Positions 42,141-55,100 of a DNA stretch of 64,000 bases are shown piece by piece. The notes beneath the pieces were generated by a model. The model saw only the letters and a program-made list of their open reading frames with translations, made no database searches and was not told the DNA's origin. Position 1 is the stretch's first letter. Every line of letters starts with the position of its first letter. This DNA comes from Gari tellinella (taxonomy: Eukaryota; Mollusca; Bivalvia; Cardiida; Psammobiidae): NCBI GenBank assembly GCA_922989275.2, contig OV277861.1, forward strand, positions 28,364,479-28,428,478, given 5' to 3'. The position numbers and the translations under genes are program-made.

Positions 42141-43058
42141 TATATGTCGTAGGCCATATTGGAATCTAGGCAGATCCGGAATCTGCCTAGGTAGATTCCG
42201 GATCTGCCTAGGCCATATTGGAATTCTGATATGGCCTAGCCATATTGGAATTCTATTATGGTCTAGGCAGATTCCGGATCTGCCTAGGCCATATTAGAAT
42301 CATAGTGGGATTCTAATATGGCTAGGCAGATCCAGAATCTGCCTAGGCCATATTAGAATCATAGTCAATCTACCTCAATTAAATAACAAGCCTGCATTTT
42401 GATGGAGATGAAAGTAGTGTATTGATAAGTAACCATTCACCTTAACTTTTTATTGTACTTCACACCTGTCTAGCTCAACCAGATAATGGACATAACTTGG
42501 TTTGAGAAGAAGATAAAAGTAATGTTTTGATACCAATTAACCATTCCTTTAAACCTTAGCAGAAAAAACAACAACAATTAACCATTCACTTTTGACTGTA
42601 TTCCACAACTGCGTTTGTCAACCTAAATTTTGAAAGCAATCTTAATTTTAAAGAGTATGCTAGAATTGTTAAAAAGTGCATATGTTAAACAGTTTATATT
42701 ACTTAAAGAGCAAATAATTATTAAGAAATATGTATGGTATAACTTCAACAACTAGATTATAATGTTAAAATTGTTTAACAATACCTATGGTATTTAACTT
42801 AAATAACAAAGCATAGTCCAAAAATACATATGAAGTACTGAAAGAACTAGATTCTAATATGGCCTAGGCAGATTCCGGATCTGCCTAGCCATATTGGAAT
42901 TCTAATATGGCCTAGACAGATCCGGAATCTGCCTAGACCATAATAGAATTCCAATATGGCTAGGCCATATCAGAATTCCAATATGGCCTAGGCAGATCCG
43001 GAATTTGCCTAGGCAGATTCCGGATCTGCCTAGATTCCAATATGGCCTACGACATATA
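42141..43058. mobile_element. Foldback element with ~215-bp modular palindromic ends
   Basis: The two ends (42141-42365 and 42846-43058) are inverted copies beginning TATATGTCGTAGGCCATATT. Each end is itself a chain of palindromes: CTAGGCAGATCCGGAATCTG(CCTAG) and GGCCATATTGGAATTC / inverse. The middle (about 480 bp) is AT-rich without coding. An ORF across the right end is an artefact of the repeats. Confidence 0.92.
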
Positions 43059-43572
43059 CATACATGTATAAGAATCCTAACTGTTTGCAGCAATAAATAG
43101 GCACGATCTGGAGTAGGCTGAAGAGTAAATCGAGAGGGCACGGATCTTGATTAATCCTTATTCTGCCGACCCGGCAACTTGACTGTTTTTGCAAGTGTGA
43201 TTTCGATTCGGATCCTGATCAGACGCTTTGTAAGCTAACACGACGTCTGATATGGATCGTGGGGGTAATGGCTGTATTATTTATTCATGCTGAAAGTAAT
43301 TAAAACAGAACGCAAAAATACGTGTTCACGGCATGTTTTCAAAACTTACAGACTTTCGAGTAGATGGAGAAATCTTACTTTCTGCAGAAGGACCGCTTTC
43401 GCAGACAAGAATTTCAAATAAAATAAAATTATTAGCTCTAGGTAGTACCACGGAATTATACAAAATAGTGTATAATTCTGTGGCTCTACACCACTGCTCG
43501 GAGGACTGACACCTCCGTGAACACTATAACATGCTAAGAGCCTATGTGCCTTAGCATATAGGCTCTTATATA

Positions 43573-43582
43573 GGCTCTCAAG
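43573..43582 (+). repeat. Left 10-bp target duplication of the 6.5-kb element
   Basis: GGCTCTCAAG, identical to 50088-50097. The same locus also has GGCTCTTATAT copies just upstream. Confidence 0.9.
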
Positions 43583-44848
43583 GGGGTATGACTAAACAGC
43601 GAAAGGAAGGTTCCTGCCGCGGAAGGAAGATTTTCAAACAAAAGGAAGATTTTAGTTCTCCGCGTGTACCCTTTTTAACGAACAAAACATTATTTTGAAT
43701 AAAATTATATTATTAATTGCTATATTATATGAATACACGATATTAAAATGATAAAATAAGATGTTTAAACGTTCCTTCGGCGGAAAGAAGATTCCTTTCC
43801 GCGGAAGGAAGATTTTTAAAACAAAATGAATATTTTATTTCTCCGTATGTACACATATGAACGAACAAAACATTATTTTGAATAAAATTATGTTATTCAT
43901 TGCTATTTTATATGAATACACGATATTAAAATGATAAAATCAGGTGTTAAAACGTTCCTTCCCCGGAAAGAAGGTTCTTTTCTGCGGAAGGAAGATTTTT
44001 CAAACAAAAGGAAAATTTTATTTCTCCGTGTGTACACATATGAGCGAAAATAAACCAATTATTTTGAATAAAATCATGTTATTAATTGCTATATTATATG
44101 AATACACGATATTAAAATGATAATAACAGATGTAAAACCGTTCCTTGCGCGAAAGCAAGATGTTCCTACAAAAGGAAATGTGTACATATACAATGTATGA
44201 ACGAAAAAAAAAACTATATTTTGAATGAAATGATGTTATTAATGTATATATTATATGAATTCACAATATCAAAATGATAAAATCAGATGTTAAAACGAAT
44301 ATGTCTGAATAGATGTATAGCCAGAATGCATTTAGATACCCAGCTTAATATCGCTGTCATCATAAGCAAAAGGAAGATTTCCATTCAAAAGAGAGATTTT
44401 GTTGTTGTTTATAGTGTTATCTCCTGCTTTTATGATATATACAATATCTAAAGTGTTGATACTCTCGGCCTCGAAATGAAGATATTCATTATGGGAAAGG
44501 AACCTAAAAAGTACAACAGAATTCCCCTACAGGAACATTCTGCATTACTTTTAGCCTCCGTTAAGTAGCCATCCGTATTATGTACTGACAGCTAGCTAAG
44601 GGGAAATGATTAAACACACAACATCTATATAACAGTTAACCAGCGACAGCTTAAAGGAGCAATAAGCTTTACTTTCAGTCTGCTCTAAGCTGACGCCTGT
44701 CGTGAACCAATACAGGCTAATATACTTGTATATTATAGTTAAAACTAAGAAACTTCTGTAAACAGGCAGAAAGTGGAGCAGAATGCTCCCTGCTACAAGC
44801 CGTTGCCTGATGGAGTACAGTAGGCTGAAAGTAAAGTATAATACGCCT

Positions 44849-45098
44849 TAACCCTTTACTCCATAGCCTGTTTCTAGTTTTGAAGATATGTGACAACTTA
44901 AAACAGGTTGAAAGTAAAGCAGAATATGCCTTAAGGCACATTCTGCTTTACTTTCAGCCTTCTTTAAGCTTTCATCTGCTAGGATTTAGAATGTATTCTT
45001 ATGGTACGTTTTCAAAACTGTATAAATTGGAACTATTTTCTTCAGTGGAGGAATAAATCAAATGTGCTAAAAGGCGCTTCTATGAGAGAAAGGGTTAA
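44849..45098 (+). mobile_element. Family A MITE inside the 6.5-kb element
   Basis: TTAACCCTTTACTCCATAGC ... GAGAAAGGGTTAA with the hairpin GAATATGCCTTAAGGCACAT. Degraded relatives lie at 44560-44830 and 45100-45420. Confidence 0.88.
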
Positions 45099-45898
45099 GG
45101 AGCATTCTGCATTACTTTTAACCTTCTTTTAGCAGCTTTCTGTATTACATACTGGCAGCTATCTATCGGGAAAGAGTTTAACACACAACATCTAATGTAA
45201 CAGATGACATAAATATAATACTTATTTACTATATCATAACCGATGGTAGTTTACAGTGGGCTTGAAGTAAAGCATAATGCGCATTAAGGACCATTCTGCA
45301 TTACTTTTAACCTCCTTTAAGTAGCTATCTGTATTACGTCTTGGCAGCTATCTATGGGGAAAGCAGGAATTTAATTTAGTGAGAAAATTTAACATATAAC
45401 ATCTAATGTAACGGTTAACATGAACCTGTGAATAACTTGTTATATCCTAACGATGGTAGCATATGTAGTAAATCAACTGAATTTAATTAATTTTGCATGA
45501 AACATACACTCTATGAATCCTTAACAAATGATAAAATAAAATAGAAAGTTATTTTCATTGATTTTCCTATTAGCTCTATTTGAAATTCTAAGTTGGAAAA
45601 TTGAATTTTTTAAAATAATGTTCTTTAATTCAAATTATTGGATGTTGAATATTGTGGATAAACACTATACAATGCAGTTGTATATTTTTTTATTAAAAAG
45701 TATGAAGTTATACTCGTTCATAATTTGATGATTTGAACACTTCTTTAGAAGTTATACATACAGAGGCGTAGCCAGCGATACGCACTTACGCACGTGCGTA
45801 ACATCAATTTGAAAAATGAACAATGAAATATGGCCAAAATGGCATAAAATCGAAGGCTAAGGCGGGTTAGACCTTAATGTCTAAATGAAGATTTCAAA

Positions 45899-46440
45899 TA
45901 CACTTCAGAGCTCACCATTTCAGTTCTAATTTCCGTTTTTCTCCCGGGGAAGAACCCCCGGACCCCTACCAGCGTTTATCAATATCAAGTTTTAGAATAT
46001 CAAGAACCTGGTATCTTCAAAGACGAAAGCTGCAAATCAACGATGCTATATATCCTCTCTCAAGCACCTAAAGGTTGAACAGCTCTAGCAGAAATGGGAC
46101 GTTAATTAGTTGCAAAATAATGATATATTTTTAGCTTTGATCAAACTTGTATCGTTTACATAAGCTGTATTTAGTGTCCCAAACACACTCCAGAGCTCAT
46201 CTTTTCAGTTCTAATTTCCAATTTTCTCCCGGGGTGGATCCCTCCAACCCCCACTAAAATATGCCAAGTTAAAGTTTCAGAAACTCAAAAACTTAGTACA
46301 TGTACATACATGTACCATATCGCCACCCCCTAAAACCTACGGTGCTTTATGTGCCTCTCGTACGTCTAAAAGTTGAATAGTTCTAGTAGAAACTCTGTTA
46401 ATCACACACAAATATAACAGAGCTTTGGAATTATTTTTTG
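45899..46440 (+). repeat. ~290-bp direct duplication with TTCTCCCGGGG
   Basis: CAGAGCTCACCATTTCAGTT, TAATTTCCGTTTTTCTCCCG and a pyrimidine-rich C run recur at 46192 onward with divergence. It follows a CAGAGGCGTAGCCAGCG motif at 45762, an end I associate with hAT-type repeats. Confidence 0.7.
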
Positions 46441-46479
46441 TTTTACACATACATCTATATATATATGAGTAGACTTAGA

Positions 46480-46900
46480 TTAAGCAGTTGAAACAATGAG
46501 ATGGAATAAACCATTGCCAATAGCATTCAATGATAGAAATGTAGTGCATTTTCCACATTGGAAGATGAATTTCATTTTGTATTAGAATGTATGCAATTCC
46601 AAGATCTAAGAATAAAATATATTTCAGAATATTATTGGAAAAGGCCAAGTACATGTATGTTGAAATTTACAAAATTAATGACTAGTTTTGATGTTAAGAC
46701 TGTTAGAAATTTATCAATGTTTGTTCACTATGCATTTCAAGCCAAACCTCTTTGATCTGATGACTATTACTGCAGTTATGATGAAGATGATTCAAATTCT
46801 TCATGATTACATGTACATGTTCTTACATGCAAAAGGAGTGTACCAGGTTGAACTGCTTGTTTGGAGTAGTTCAGTCTTTGTCTAGTCTGTTTGCTGGGTT
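46480..46900 (+). pseudogene. LINE C-terminal fragment
   Basis: LEDEFHFVLECMQFQDLRIK, then YISEYYWKRPS and VRNLSMFVHYAFQ: the EDExHFxxxC zinc-knuckle region and terminal helix of LINE reverse transcriptases. Upstream frames are broken (RNVVHFPH region). It is truncated. Confidence 0.85.
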
Positions 46901-47194
46901 GTAAAGGTTTTCTATATAAATTAATGTTTTTGTTTAACTTCGAGTTCCAATAGTTGTTTAAATGTTACTAGTATAAGTTTTCGGTGCAAATGAATGTATT
47001 AATTTAAATTCGAGTTCCAATAATTGTTTAAATGTTACTAGTATAAGATATATTTTATTCTTATGACATCAGTATTTTCTAACACAAATATAATAGATAT
47101 TTGATTTTTAAGAGAATTAAGTTATGATAATGGTGATAATGATATCAATTCTAATTAAAGTCAATATCACTGAAATCATAATTTTCTCAATTTT

Positions 47195-47545
47195 TTCGGC
47201 GGAGCTGACTGTTTTCTATTTAGACACACTTTAATATTTGGCCAAACATTTCAACCAATAATATTTGATCAGAAATTTAGAATTAAGAGCACCTGTTGAA
47301 ACTGAATAGTCTGATTGGATAGTAGCCAGGGCTCCAGATAAGGGAATTGTTTCAAAACTTAAAATCTTTATTTGTGCATTAAACCCTGTGGTGTCACTAT
47401 ACATATGAATTGTCTCTTCAAGACAATCAAAATGAGTGGTAATACCATAGGGTTTGGTGCTAAAAGAGGTGAAAAAATGTGATTTGTTTAGTTTACTCAC
47501 TCTTATCTGGAGCCCTGTAGGCTGGTTTATGTCCCATTACAGTTT
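47195..47545 (+). mobile_element. Composite element with a full family C MITE
   Basis: TTCGGCGGAGCTGACTG, ATCAGAAATTTAGAATTAAG, then a complete family C copy (47327-47517). It has the same architecture as 30944-31286, so the two parts probably moved as one unit. Confidence 0.8.
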
Positions 47546-48819
47546 ACATGATGTGGACTGTGGGTGTAAAATTTAGAGATACAGGCTGTCTGTTTACTAC
47601 ACTAGGCCACAGAATTGACAAAATTATGCTATGATCTGAAATCTATTTATAGATATACAGAGGAAGCTAGGTGATTCATAATTGTTTACAACCAATTTGT
47701 TTTAATTGTTAACTATTTGTACACATTTGCCATACATTAAAAGCAATATTTTATATATGAATAGCCTCAAGTGAGTTAAACACAATTGTGTTGTTTCATC
47801 ATTATTTACAAGAGTGAAGTACAGTAGATTGTTGTATCTGTACATTTGTGTATGCTATAGTTTGTTTCAAGAAACTCTATGAATGGAACAATAGATTAAT
47901 GTGAGGATCTCCTACCAGTAGCTAGGATATGAGTTAAATTATTGTTTTGTTTTGCATTTCTGTACATGATAGTTTTGCATTTTAAATAAAAGTTACTGTT
48001 TCAATTGAATACTTGTATTTTTTGCTTTTCAATCCAAGATATATATTCTTTGAAAACCTCAATTTAATTCAATTTTGCACACCCATCTATATAGCCTTAG
48101 TTCAACCACTCATTCCGCCGAATATCTTTTTTAAAGATATTTCTTGTTCTTTACTTACATCTTCTCCGCTAAATGCATCTTTATTAATTACAGCTATTTC
48201 TTTTCCAAAGATGGCAAATTCTGCAATAATTAATGGGTGTAAGTTGGCCGAAATCTCCCCGCTACTAGCCAATAGCATGGCGCGAAGCAGAGGTCACCGA
48301 CGCGCCTATGGACAATTACATAGTGGGCGAAGCTATAGAATAGCGGCTCCATGCTGATTTGTCTACGCGGGATAACGTAAAATATGAATATTCGTTAGGT
48401 GGTATATTACTTTTAAAATATCGGGAAAACAGGGGTATTTAATAAAGGGTTGACGTCAGCTTAGTGACGGCAAAAAGTAACACAGAAAGCAAATGCAGGA
48501 GCTTTCTGCGTTACTTTCATCCAACTTTAAAACTGGCCGGTCTATACAAACAATTCAATATGCGTGTCTCTTCTTTAATTGTTGAATATGTAAGTTCTAG
48601 AAAAAATAAGTATATTTTGAAAGCAAAGCCTGCTTTAATTGAACACTTTAAAAGGAGAACATCTGTGTCATTTAATTAATTTGCCTCCACTTGAAGTCAT
48701 TTAAAATTAAATGAAAAGGAATCAGCTTAATGCAGAACAGAAGAAATGCAGATATCTCCTTTCTACATTACTTTTATCCAGAATTAAACGGGGGTATTTT
48801 AGGAAGGTGTGACGTCAGC
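47546..48819. other. No gene recognised
   Basis: AT-rich interior of the 6.5-kb element. The 114-codon ORF at 48013-48357 has no recognisable family. At 48470-48545 a short hairpin (AAAGTAACACAGAAAGC / GCTTTCTGCGTTACTTT) resembles a family A-like core with a different sequence. Confidence 0.5.
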
Positions 48820-48938
48820 TTAAAGCAGGCTGAACGTAAAGCAGAATACGACTTAAGGCACATTCTGCTTTACTTTTAACCCACTTTAATAGAAACCTGT
48901 CTTCAAACCTAGAAACAGGCTATGGGGTAATTGGTTAA
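48820..48938 (+). mobile_element. Family A MITE, right half
   Basis: TTAAAGCAGGCTGAACGTAA hairpin, then TTCAAACCTAGAAACAGGCT and GGGGTAATTGGTTAA. Confidence 0.8.
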
Positions 48939-50087
48939 TTGAACAAAAGCTTCCGTTCGTGGGAAAATCTCCCTTTTGCTTAAATGACAACACGTGAAGC
49001 TTTCCGAGTTGTTCGTCTTCCTTTTTAACATCTAATTTTATCATTTTGATATTGTGGAATTATATAATATATTAAGCTGGGTATTGAAGTTCCGGCTATA
49101 CATCTATTCCGGTATATTCGTTTTAATATCTGATTTTATCATTTTGATCTCGTGAATTCATATAATCACCGAGTAAACACATCCGTGATATAATATAGCA
49201 ATTAATAACATACTTTCAGTCAACATAATATTGTTTTCGTTCATATGTGTACACATGGAGAAATTCAATCTTCCTTTTGTTGGAAAATTTTCCTTCCGCG
49301 GAAGGAAAGTTCCTTCCCAAAAATGAATATTTTATTTTCGAGACCGAGAGTACCAACACTTTTTAACATTATATATATATATATATCATAAAAGCAGGAG
49401 ATGACACTATAAACAAAAACAAATTCTCTATTTTGAATGGAAATCTTCCTTTTGCTTATGACAACAGCGATATTAATGAAGCCGGGTATATAACGGCTTA
49501 ATATATCTATTCCGGTATACATGCATGTATTCCATTTAACATCTTATCACCATTTTGATATCGTGTTTTCATATAATATATTATTGTTGACATAATTTAT
49601 TTATGCTTTTCGGTGAATTACTAGGCAATAGCAGTGGTTATTAAAACCGTGTATTGAAATTCCGGCTATACATCCTTTGCGGCATATTCCGTTTAACAAC
49701 GGAGTACTGAGACCCACTGATTTTATCATTTTAATATCGTGTATTCAAATAATTCATATAATATAGCAAATAATAACATATTTTTATTCAAAATAATGTT
49801 TTTTATCGTTCATGTGTGTACACACGGAGAAATAAAATCTTCCTTTTGTTTGAAAATCTTCCTTTCGCGGAAAAAACAACCCTTCTTTCCGCGGAAGGAA
49901 CGCTTAAACACCTGATTTTATCATTTTAATATCGTGTATTCATATAAAATAGCAATTAATAACATAATTTTATTCAAAATAATGTTTTGTTCGTTCATAT
50001 GGGTACAAACGGAGAAATAAAATCTTCCTTTTCTTTGAGAATCTTCCTTCCGCGGAAGGAACCTTCCTTTCGCTGTTTAGTCATACC

Positions 50088-50097
50088 GGCTCTCAAG
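50088..50097 (+). repeat. Right 10-bp target duplication of the 6.5-kb element
   Basis: GGCTCTCAAG, directly after the element end TCATACC. Confidence 0.9.
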
Positions 50098-50259
50098 CAA
50101 TGGTGTTTTTATCCTGTTGTTACTCTTTTTGCTGCTGAGTTTTAACATTCTTATAACTTTGTTAAAAAAAATCCGCTAACCCTTATCTTTTATCCTGTTC
50201 TTAACTCTACTGACAGGCACAGACGCGCACTGTCCGAAATTACCCGCGAGGGTGTGAGG

Positions 50260-50292
50260 CAGAATCAAAAGAAAGAAAGAAAGAAAGAAAGC
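50260..50292 (+). repeat. (GAAA)n microsatellite
   Basis: About six GAAA units. Confidence 0.85.
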
Positions 50293-50559
50293 CTCTCTAG
50301 TTTCTATAGTAGCCTGTGCATTTTTCGCTAATAATGTGGTTATACAGGAGCATGATTCCTTTTACGTGTTGGTTACAACAGTTTATTTGCGTCACTGGAT
50401 ATGTTATTGAACTTCGAGCAGCTAATCCAGATATCTAGATGTAGTTATTTCAAAATGATACGTAAACAAATGATTCTTAGTAGACTTCAAGTAACCACGA
50501 AATATTCCGTGAAGTAACTTTCTGTCCAATAACTAGGACGTTTTTTCAATGGCTCATCT

Positions 50560-50800
50560 AAGCTTGCTTTTGATTGGATGAGCATCTCACACCCCTTCTA
50601 GAAGCTGTTTCGGCTGGTAACCGCTTTATATCACTTACGCGTGGTGATTTAACCCGGTACAGAGAACCAGTATAGTAAAATAATTCGACCTTCACCCTAG
50701 GAGTGTATGTAAACAGAACGGGAGGGAAAATTAATCAATATTCGTTCAAACAGCTATTGGCATAATCAGCTTTCGGACGCTCTGAAGAACGATTTTACTG
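50560..50800 (+). promoter_or_regulatory. PPM1K: Possible promoter and non-coding first exon of the PPM1K-like gene
   Basis: A stretch less AT-rich than its surroundings and free of the usual MITEs ends in ACTG|GTAAGT, a strong donor at 50801, with no ORF before it. The PPM1K-like coding exon at 57249 has an acceptor 24 bases before its ATG and so needs an upstream 5'UTR exon. TTCTAGAAG at 50599-50607 is a minimal heat-shock-element pair. The link to PPM1K is inferred from strand and position only. Confidence 0.35.
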
Positions 50801-51023
50801 GTAAGTTGATTTCTTTAAAAATTCAGTTACATAGTATGAATCTAATTCATAAATAAAGAAGGAGAATTTGTTGGAATTTTCCCCCATGAATGGATACTGA
50901 CCTTGCCGGGTTAGCAAAAGGGAATGTTTGTAAACATGGCCACTCTCTAAGCGTTCATCTTCGATCTTTCATAGATATTACATAATAAGGGAATATTTAT
51001 GATATATTTTGTAGGCTGTGCAC

Positions 51024-51185
51024 ACACAGTGCTCCCTCTCTACAACGACAACCAATGGGAGACACAAATTGTATGTTTTTCGGAGGGAATTGTTATAGGG
51101 AGGGAATATTAAGACTTGGCTTACATTTGCAAACAGGTTGAATCCAGATCAGACGCCGCGTTACGCGTCTTTCAAAATTCAATCT
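51024..51185. mobile_element. Family D MITE, left part
   Basis: ACAGTGCTCCCTCTCTACAA through CATTTGCAAACAGGTTGAAT, CCAGATCAGACGCCGCGTTA. Confidence 0.78.
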
Positions 51186-51879
51186 GGGTTCAAGTTGTAT
51201 GTCACTGACACTGGTCTTTATATTAATTCTATCAATGCATCCACCCACACTTATAATCATATGAACTTTACTTTCAGCCCGCTTTAATCAAACATCTTAT
51301 AGAATATAGAAAATATTTATTTTGGTACATATTCATGACTGTATAATGTGAAACTATTTTCTTCAGTGCAATAATAAATTAAAGGCTGAAACAGACGTAT
51401 TTTATACTATTCATGGGCTTACGGGTTAAATAAACTAGTTACTTTTTCCTCATTGAATACCCAGGACTGCTTTATCTATTGTTCTAAAGTACTGATTAAG
51501 ATTGGCATTTATCCAAGAAATGTATCGGATACACACTGCACCCATCAATAATTGTGTTATGCAACATATCACATGCAAAGATCAGTTATGTTATGCACAA
51601 TATACAGGTAATCATATGTGGTGATCAGTCTTGCATAACACCTGATTACAGGCAGGGATAAACATGGTCCTTGTTATATGTAGATCACGTATGTTTTGTA
51701 ATATTACACAAATACAAAAGCACATGGTACAGTGGGCTGCACTGTTTAACCCATGTTCAGCAACACTCCAGTGGAGAGACTTTGCCTCTTTGGGATATGA
51801 TTGATAAAAAGTTTAAAAGGATGGGCAATTTTACAGAGAGATAAATAATCAACTTAAATTCTGCTTCACTTTAACCCAT

Positions 51880-52119
51880 AACCACATAATCTGTTTCTAG
51901 TATTGAAGATGGTTGACCACTTAAAGCAGGCTGAAAGTAAAGCAGAATGTGCCTAAGGCACGTTCTGCTTTACTTTCAGCCTGCTTTTAGCTTCCATTTA
52001 CTAGAATATAAAAAAGATTTCTTACGGTACATATTTAAGACTGTATAAATTCGAACTATCATCTTCAGTTGCGTAATGATTTAAAGGCAAAAAGGCGTAT
52101 TTACGGGCTAATGGGTAAA
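51880..52119 (+). mobile_element. Family A MITE
   Basis: TTAACCCATAACCACATAAT ... ACGGGCTAATGGGTAAATT, with a perfect hairpin around GAATGTGCCTAAGGCACGTT. Confidence 0.9.
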
Positions 52120-52146
52120 TTGTCCAAGCTGCTGCTTGTCTGAACG

Positions 52147-55100
52147 ATCTACCCTTTATTTCATAACCTGTTTCTAGTATTGACAATAGGTGACTGCTTA
52201 AAGCAGGTTGAAAGTAAAAAGAATGCACCTCATCATAATGGCACATTCCGGTCCATGGAAAAACCCCATACGACTGGCACACTACTGGTATACTACCGAG
52301 AGCCTGCCCATACGTATCCATACGAGTTGAATCTATACCGTAGGGCCATTTTTATGGGTATTGTTCTATCATACATGTTAAATATGATCATTGTGAAGAT
52401 ATTCCATCAAAAAAAAAAAATTAAATCCCATTATTAATCTCATAATATCGATATTTCCAAATACGTATGAATATCCCATACCAGTAAATGACCACATGAA
52501 CCAGGGCCCAAATACGAGTTGAATCTACACTATAAGGATTATTTATATGTCTAATATTCTATCAGAAACAATAAATTTGATGATTAGAGATCTACATATT
52601 TTGTTTTAATTTAAATTTCATTTTATCCTATAATAATTATATGATTATAAATGTGAACCCGAGCCCCATACGAGTTAAATCTATAATACAGGGCCACTTT
52701 TGTGAATTAAATTCTATTAATTTCAATAAAAATGATAATTAGAAAAATATTATTATATACAAAACAATCCTGTTTTATTTGACAATATGGTATTATAAAA
52801 CGAAATTTAAAATGGAGTTATCATATGCACAGAACCATGAAATGTCCCAGACATTAGTTGTAGGCCATGTTCCCATTTTAAATGCACACAAAATTCGTAA
52901 GGTATGGAATACACAAATAAATTCACAATTGAATAGAAATTATTTTATTATATTTTCTTAAACTAAATGTTGACAATAAAAACGACAATAAACGCAATAA
53001 TAAATTTAATTTAGAATAGAATAATTTTGGTTTATATGCAAATCAGATTTTTTAGGATAAGGATACATACTATTCAATAAATTATGTGAGACACAGTCCT
53101 TTTTATGTTGGTGTTTTTTTTTATGATGATGCAAAATATCAATTAGACTCTATAATCACCTATAAAGCGTGAAGGGTGTCATGCTGAGACCGTCAATTAT
53201 ACATAACACTAATCCGCTTTAACATACCTCTGGGTGATAGGCTCTTGGCTTTAATGTGCCGCTAAACTGTTACCGTTTACCTGTATTGTTTGTTAACAAG
53301 CGAGTTGAATCTAATGCAATGCTCAACATTCATATAGTATACTGTATCATTAAAACAGAGATTCTTAAGAAAGGCGTTTATAATAATCGAAACCAAATTT
53401 TGCCAGGGATAGTCGGTAATACAGAAAAGTCTTTATATGGACATGGTTATATTGTATTTCATTATTAATTACCGCTGCGATGGGTGGCTTCAGCCATCTA
53501 CTTTCCCCAAGGTGAATGGTTGTTTAAAGCAGGGTGAAAGTAAATCCGAGTGCGTCTTCAGACGCTTTACTTTCAACATGTTTTTTGTGACCACATGTCT
53601 TCAAAACCAGACTCAGTCTTCCATTAAGAAATCAGCGTGCGTTAATGTCCATTAACAAATATTTTAGTTGTTGTAATAGAAGGGTTTAACTGTATTTTAT
53701 TAATGTATTGTTTCCATCTTATAAATACATTTTCTTCTTTTGTATTTGAACATTTAAAGCCCATTAACACGTACCTCTGCTTTGTTTCCATATTTTGATA
53801 ATTTGTTCTCTTTCAGTTCAGGTTCATTCTTCATTTGATAATCAGTCTCATTTTAAACACACAAAAAACTTGGGTTTATCGACCTCTCACACTCTTACAT
53901 AATAATGCGCTTACTTACCCCGATCGTTTCGCTAAAGCATGTCATAACGGTAATTATATACTGTTGAAACTGTCTTTAACTTTGTTCATAAAAATGTTGA
54001 TTGCATTTTTTCTTACCATGTTTTTTACTTAAACCATTCACTCCCTAACCAAGAGTACATTGATTACTTGCAAATAGTTTTGATCATGATCAGACAAATG
54101 TTCAAATTACTTGAAAATGAATTGTAGAAATAAAAGCAGACGGCAATTTATAGTGAATAGGGTTAAAGAGCATGCATCATTGAGAGTGTGAGGTCAATAC
54201 ACGCAAGCATATTATGACAGTTATTTTTTATTTTACATTTTTTAGGTATTTTCACTATTTAGTTAAATAATTCGGCATTTTGTTCCAAATTATGGGACTC
54301 ACGAAGGTGGGGTTCTCGTCACGAGCCCCGAGTGCATTAACTTTTACATAATTTGAAATTTGAATTTGCATATGCAACAGGCGGTATAAGATTTGATGTG
54401 GCGGATGCTCTCTTTCAAAAACGGTATACTGTGTGAATTAGCGGCACGTGTTAGCGACATGTGTTAAAGTGACAGGTGTTAAAGGAAGTGATTGTCAAAG
54501 GTGTTAAAACCTCGGCGAGATAAAGCGTGTTTAATCCTTATATAGGAATTTACAAGCTTTAGCTTGAATTACTCGTTCAATAATTTTATATTTTATAAAA
54601 GACCTCATAAATTATGTTTATCATTATCACTGTTTGCGAAGGAATCCGGAAAGTGAACTTATGGTGTGGATTCAACTCGTAGGGGTTCAGGTTTATCTGG
54701 CGATATTCGTATGGCGCTTTTATACTTTTTTGGGGAACTATTGAAACTGTATAATAAATAATGGGTTTAAAATGAAAAAAAAACTTTCTAAAACGTGTTT
54801 ACTTTACAATTATAATTTTTATTTATAAAAAAATAGAAAAAATACTCGTTTTGTGCCTTTTCAGAAACTTTTGGGAAATGTTGATACTGTATTATAAATA
54901 ATTTGAAGAAGAAAATAGCTATTTGTATACAAATGTATATTATGATCATATTTTTTTTAAGATAGACTTATATCCACACACGTTGACCTACAGTATAGAT
55001 TCAACTCGTATTGGGCCCTAATAGTCATTTACTGGTATGGGATATTCATACGTATTTGGAAATATCGATATTATAGGATTAATAATGGGATTTAATTAAT

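Larger units (their letters stand above)
43583..50087. mobile_element. 6.5-kb Mutator-like element with terminal inverted tandem arrays
   Basis: The ends GGTATGACTAAACAGCGAAA (43585) and inverse (to 50087) are directly flanked by a 10-bp duplication. Each end is a tandem array of ~190-bp units: left about 43600-44330, right about 48940-50080, in opposite orientation. Units contain TTCCGCGGAAGGAAGATTTT, TTTATTTCTCCGTGTGTAC and ATGAATACACGATATTAAAA. The interior holds family A and C MITEs, a ~290-bp direct duplication and a LINE fragment. No transposase is seen, so it would be non-autonomous. A 9-11-bp duplication and long inverted ends suggest a MULE; the class is inference. Confidence 0.85.

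Noticed and set aside
42902..43141. Repetitive ORF rich in Gly-Ile-Cys-Leu
   Set aside because: It reads through the foldback palindromes.
48013..48357. 114-codon ORF as transposase of the 6.5-kb element
   Set aside because: No DDE or zinc-finger pattern, composition like surroundings, too short for a MULE transposase.
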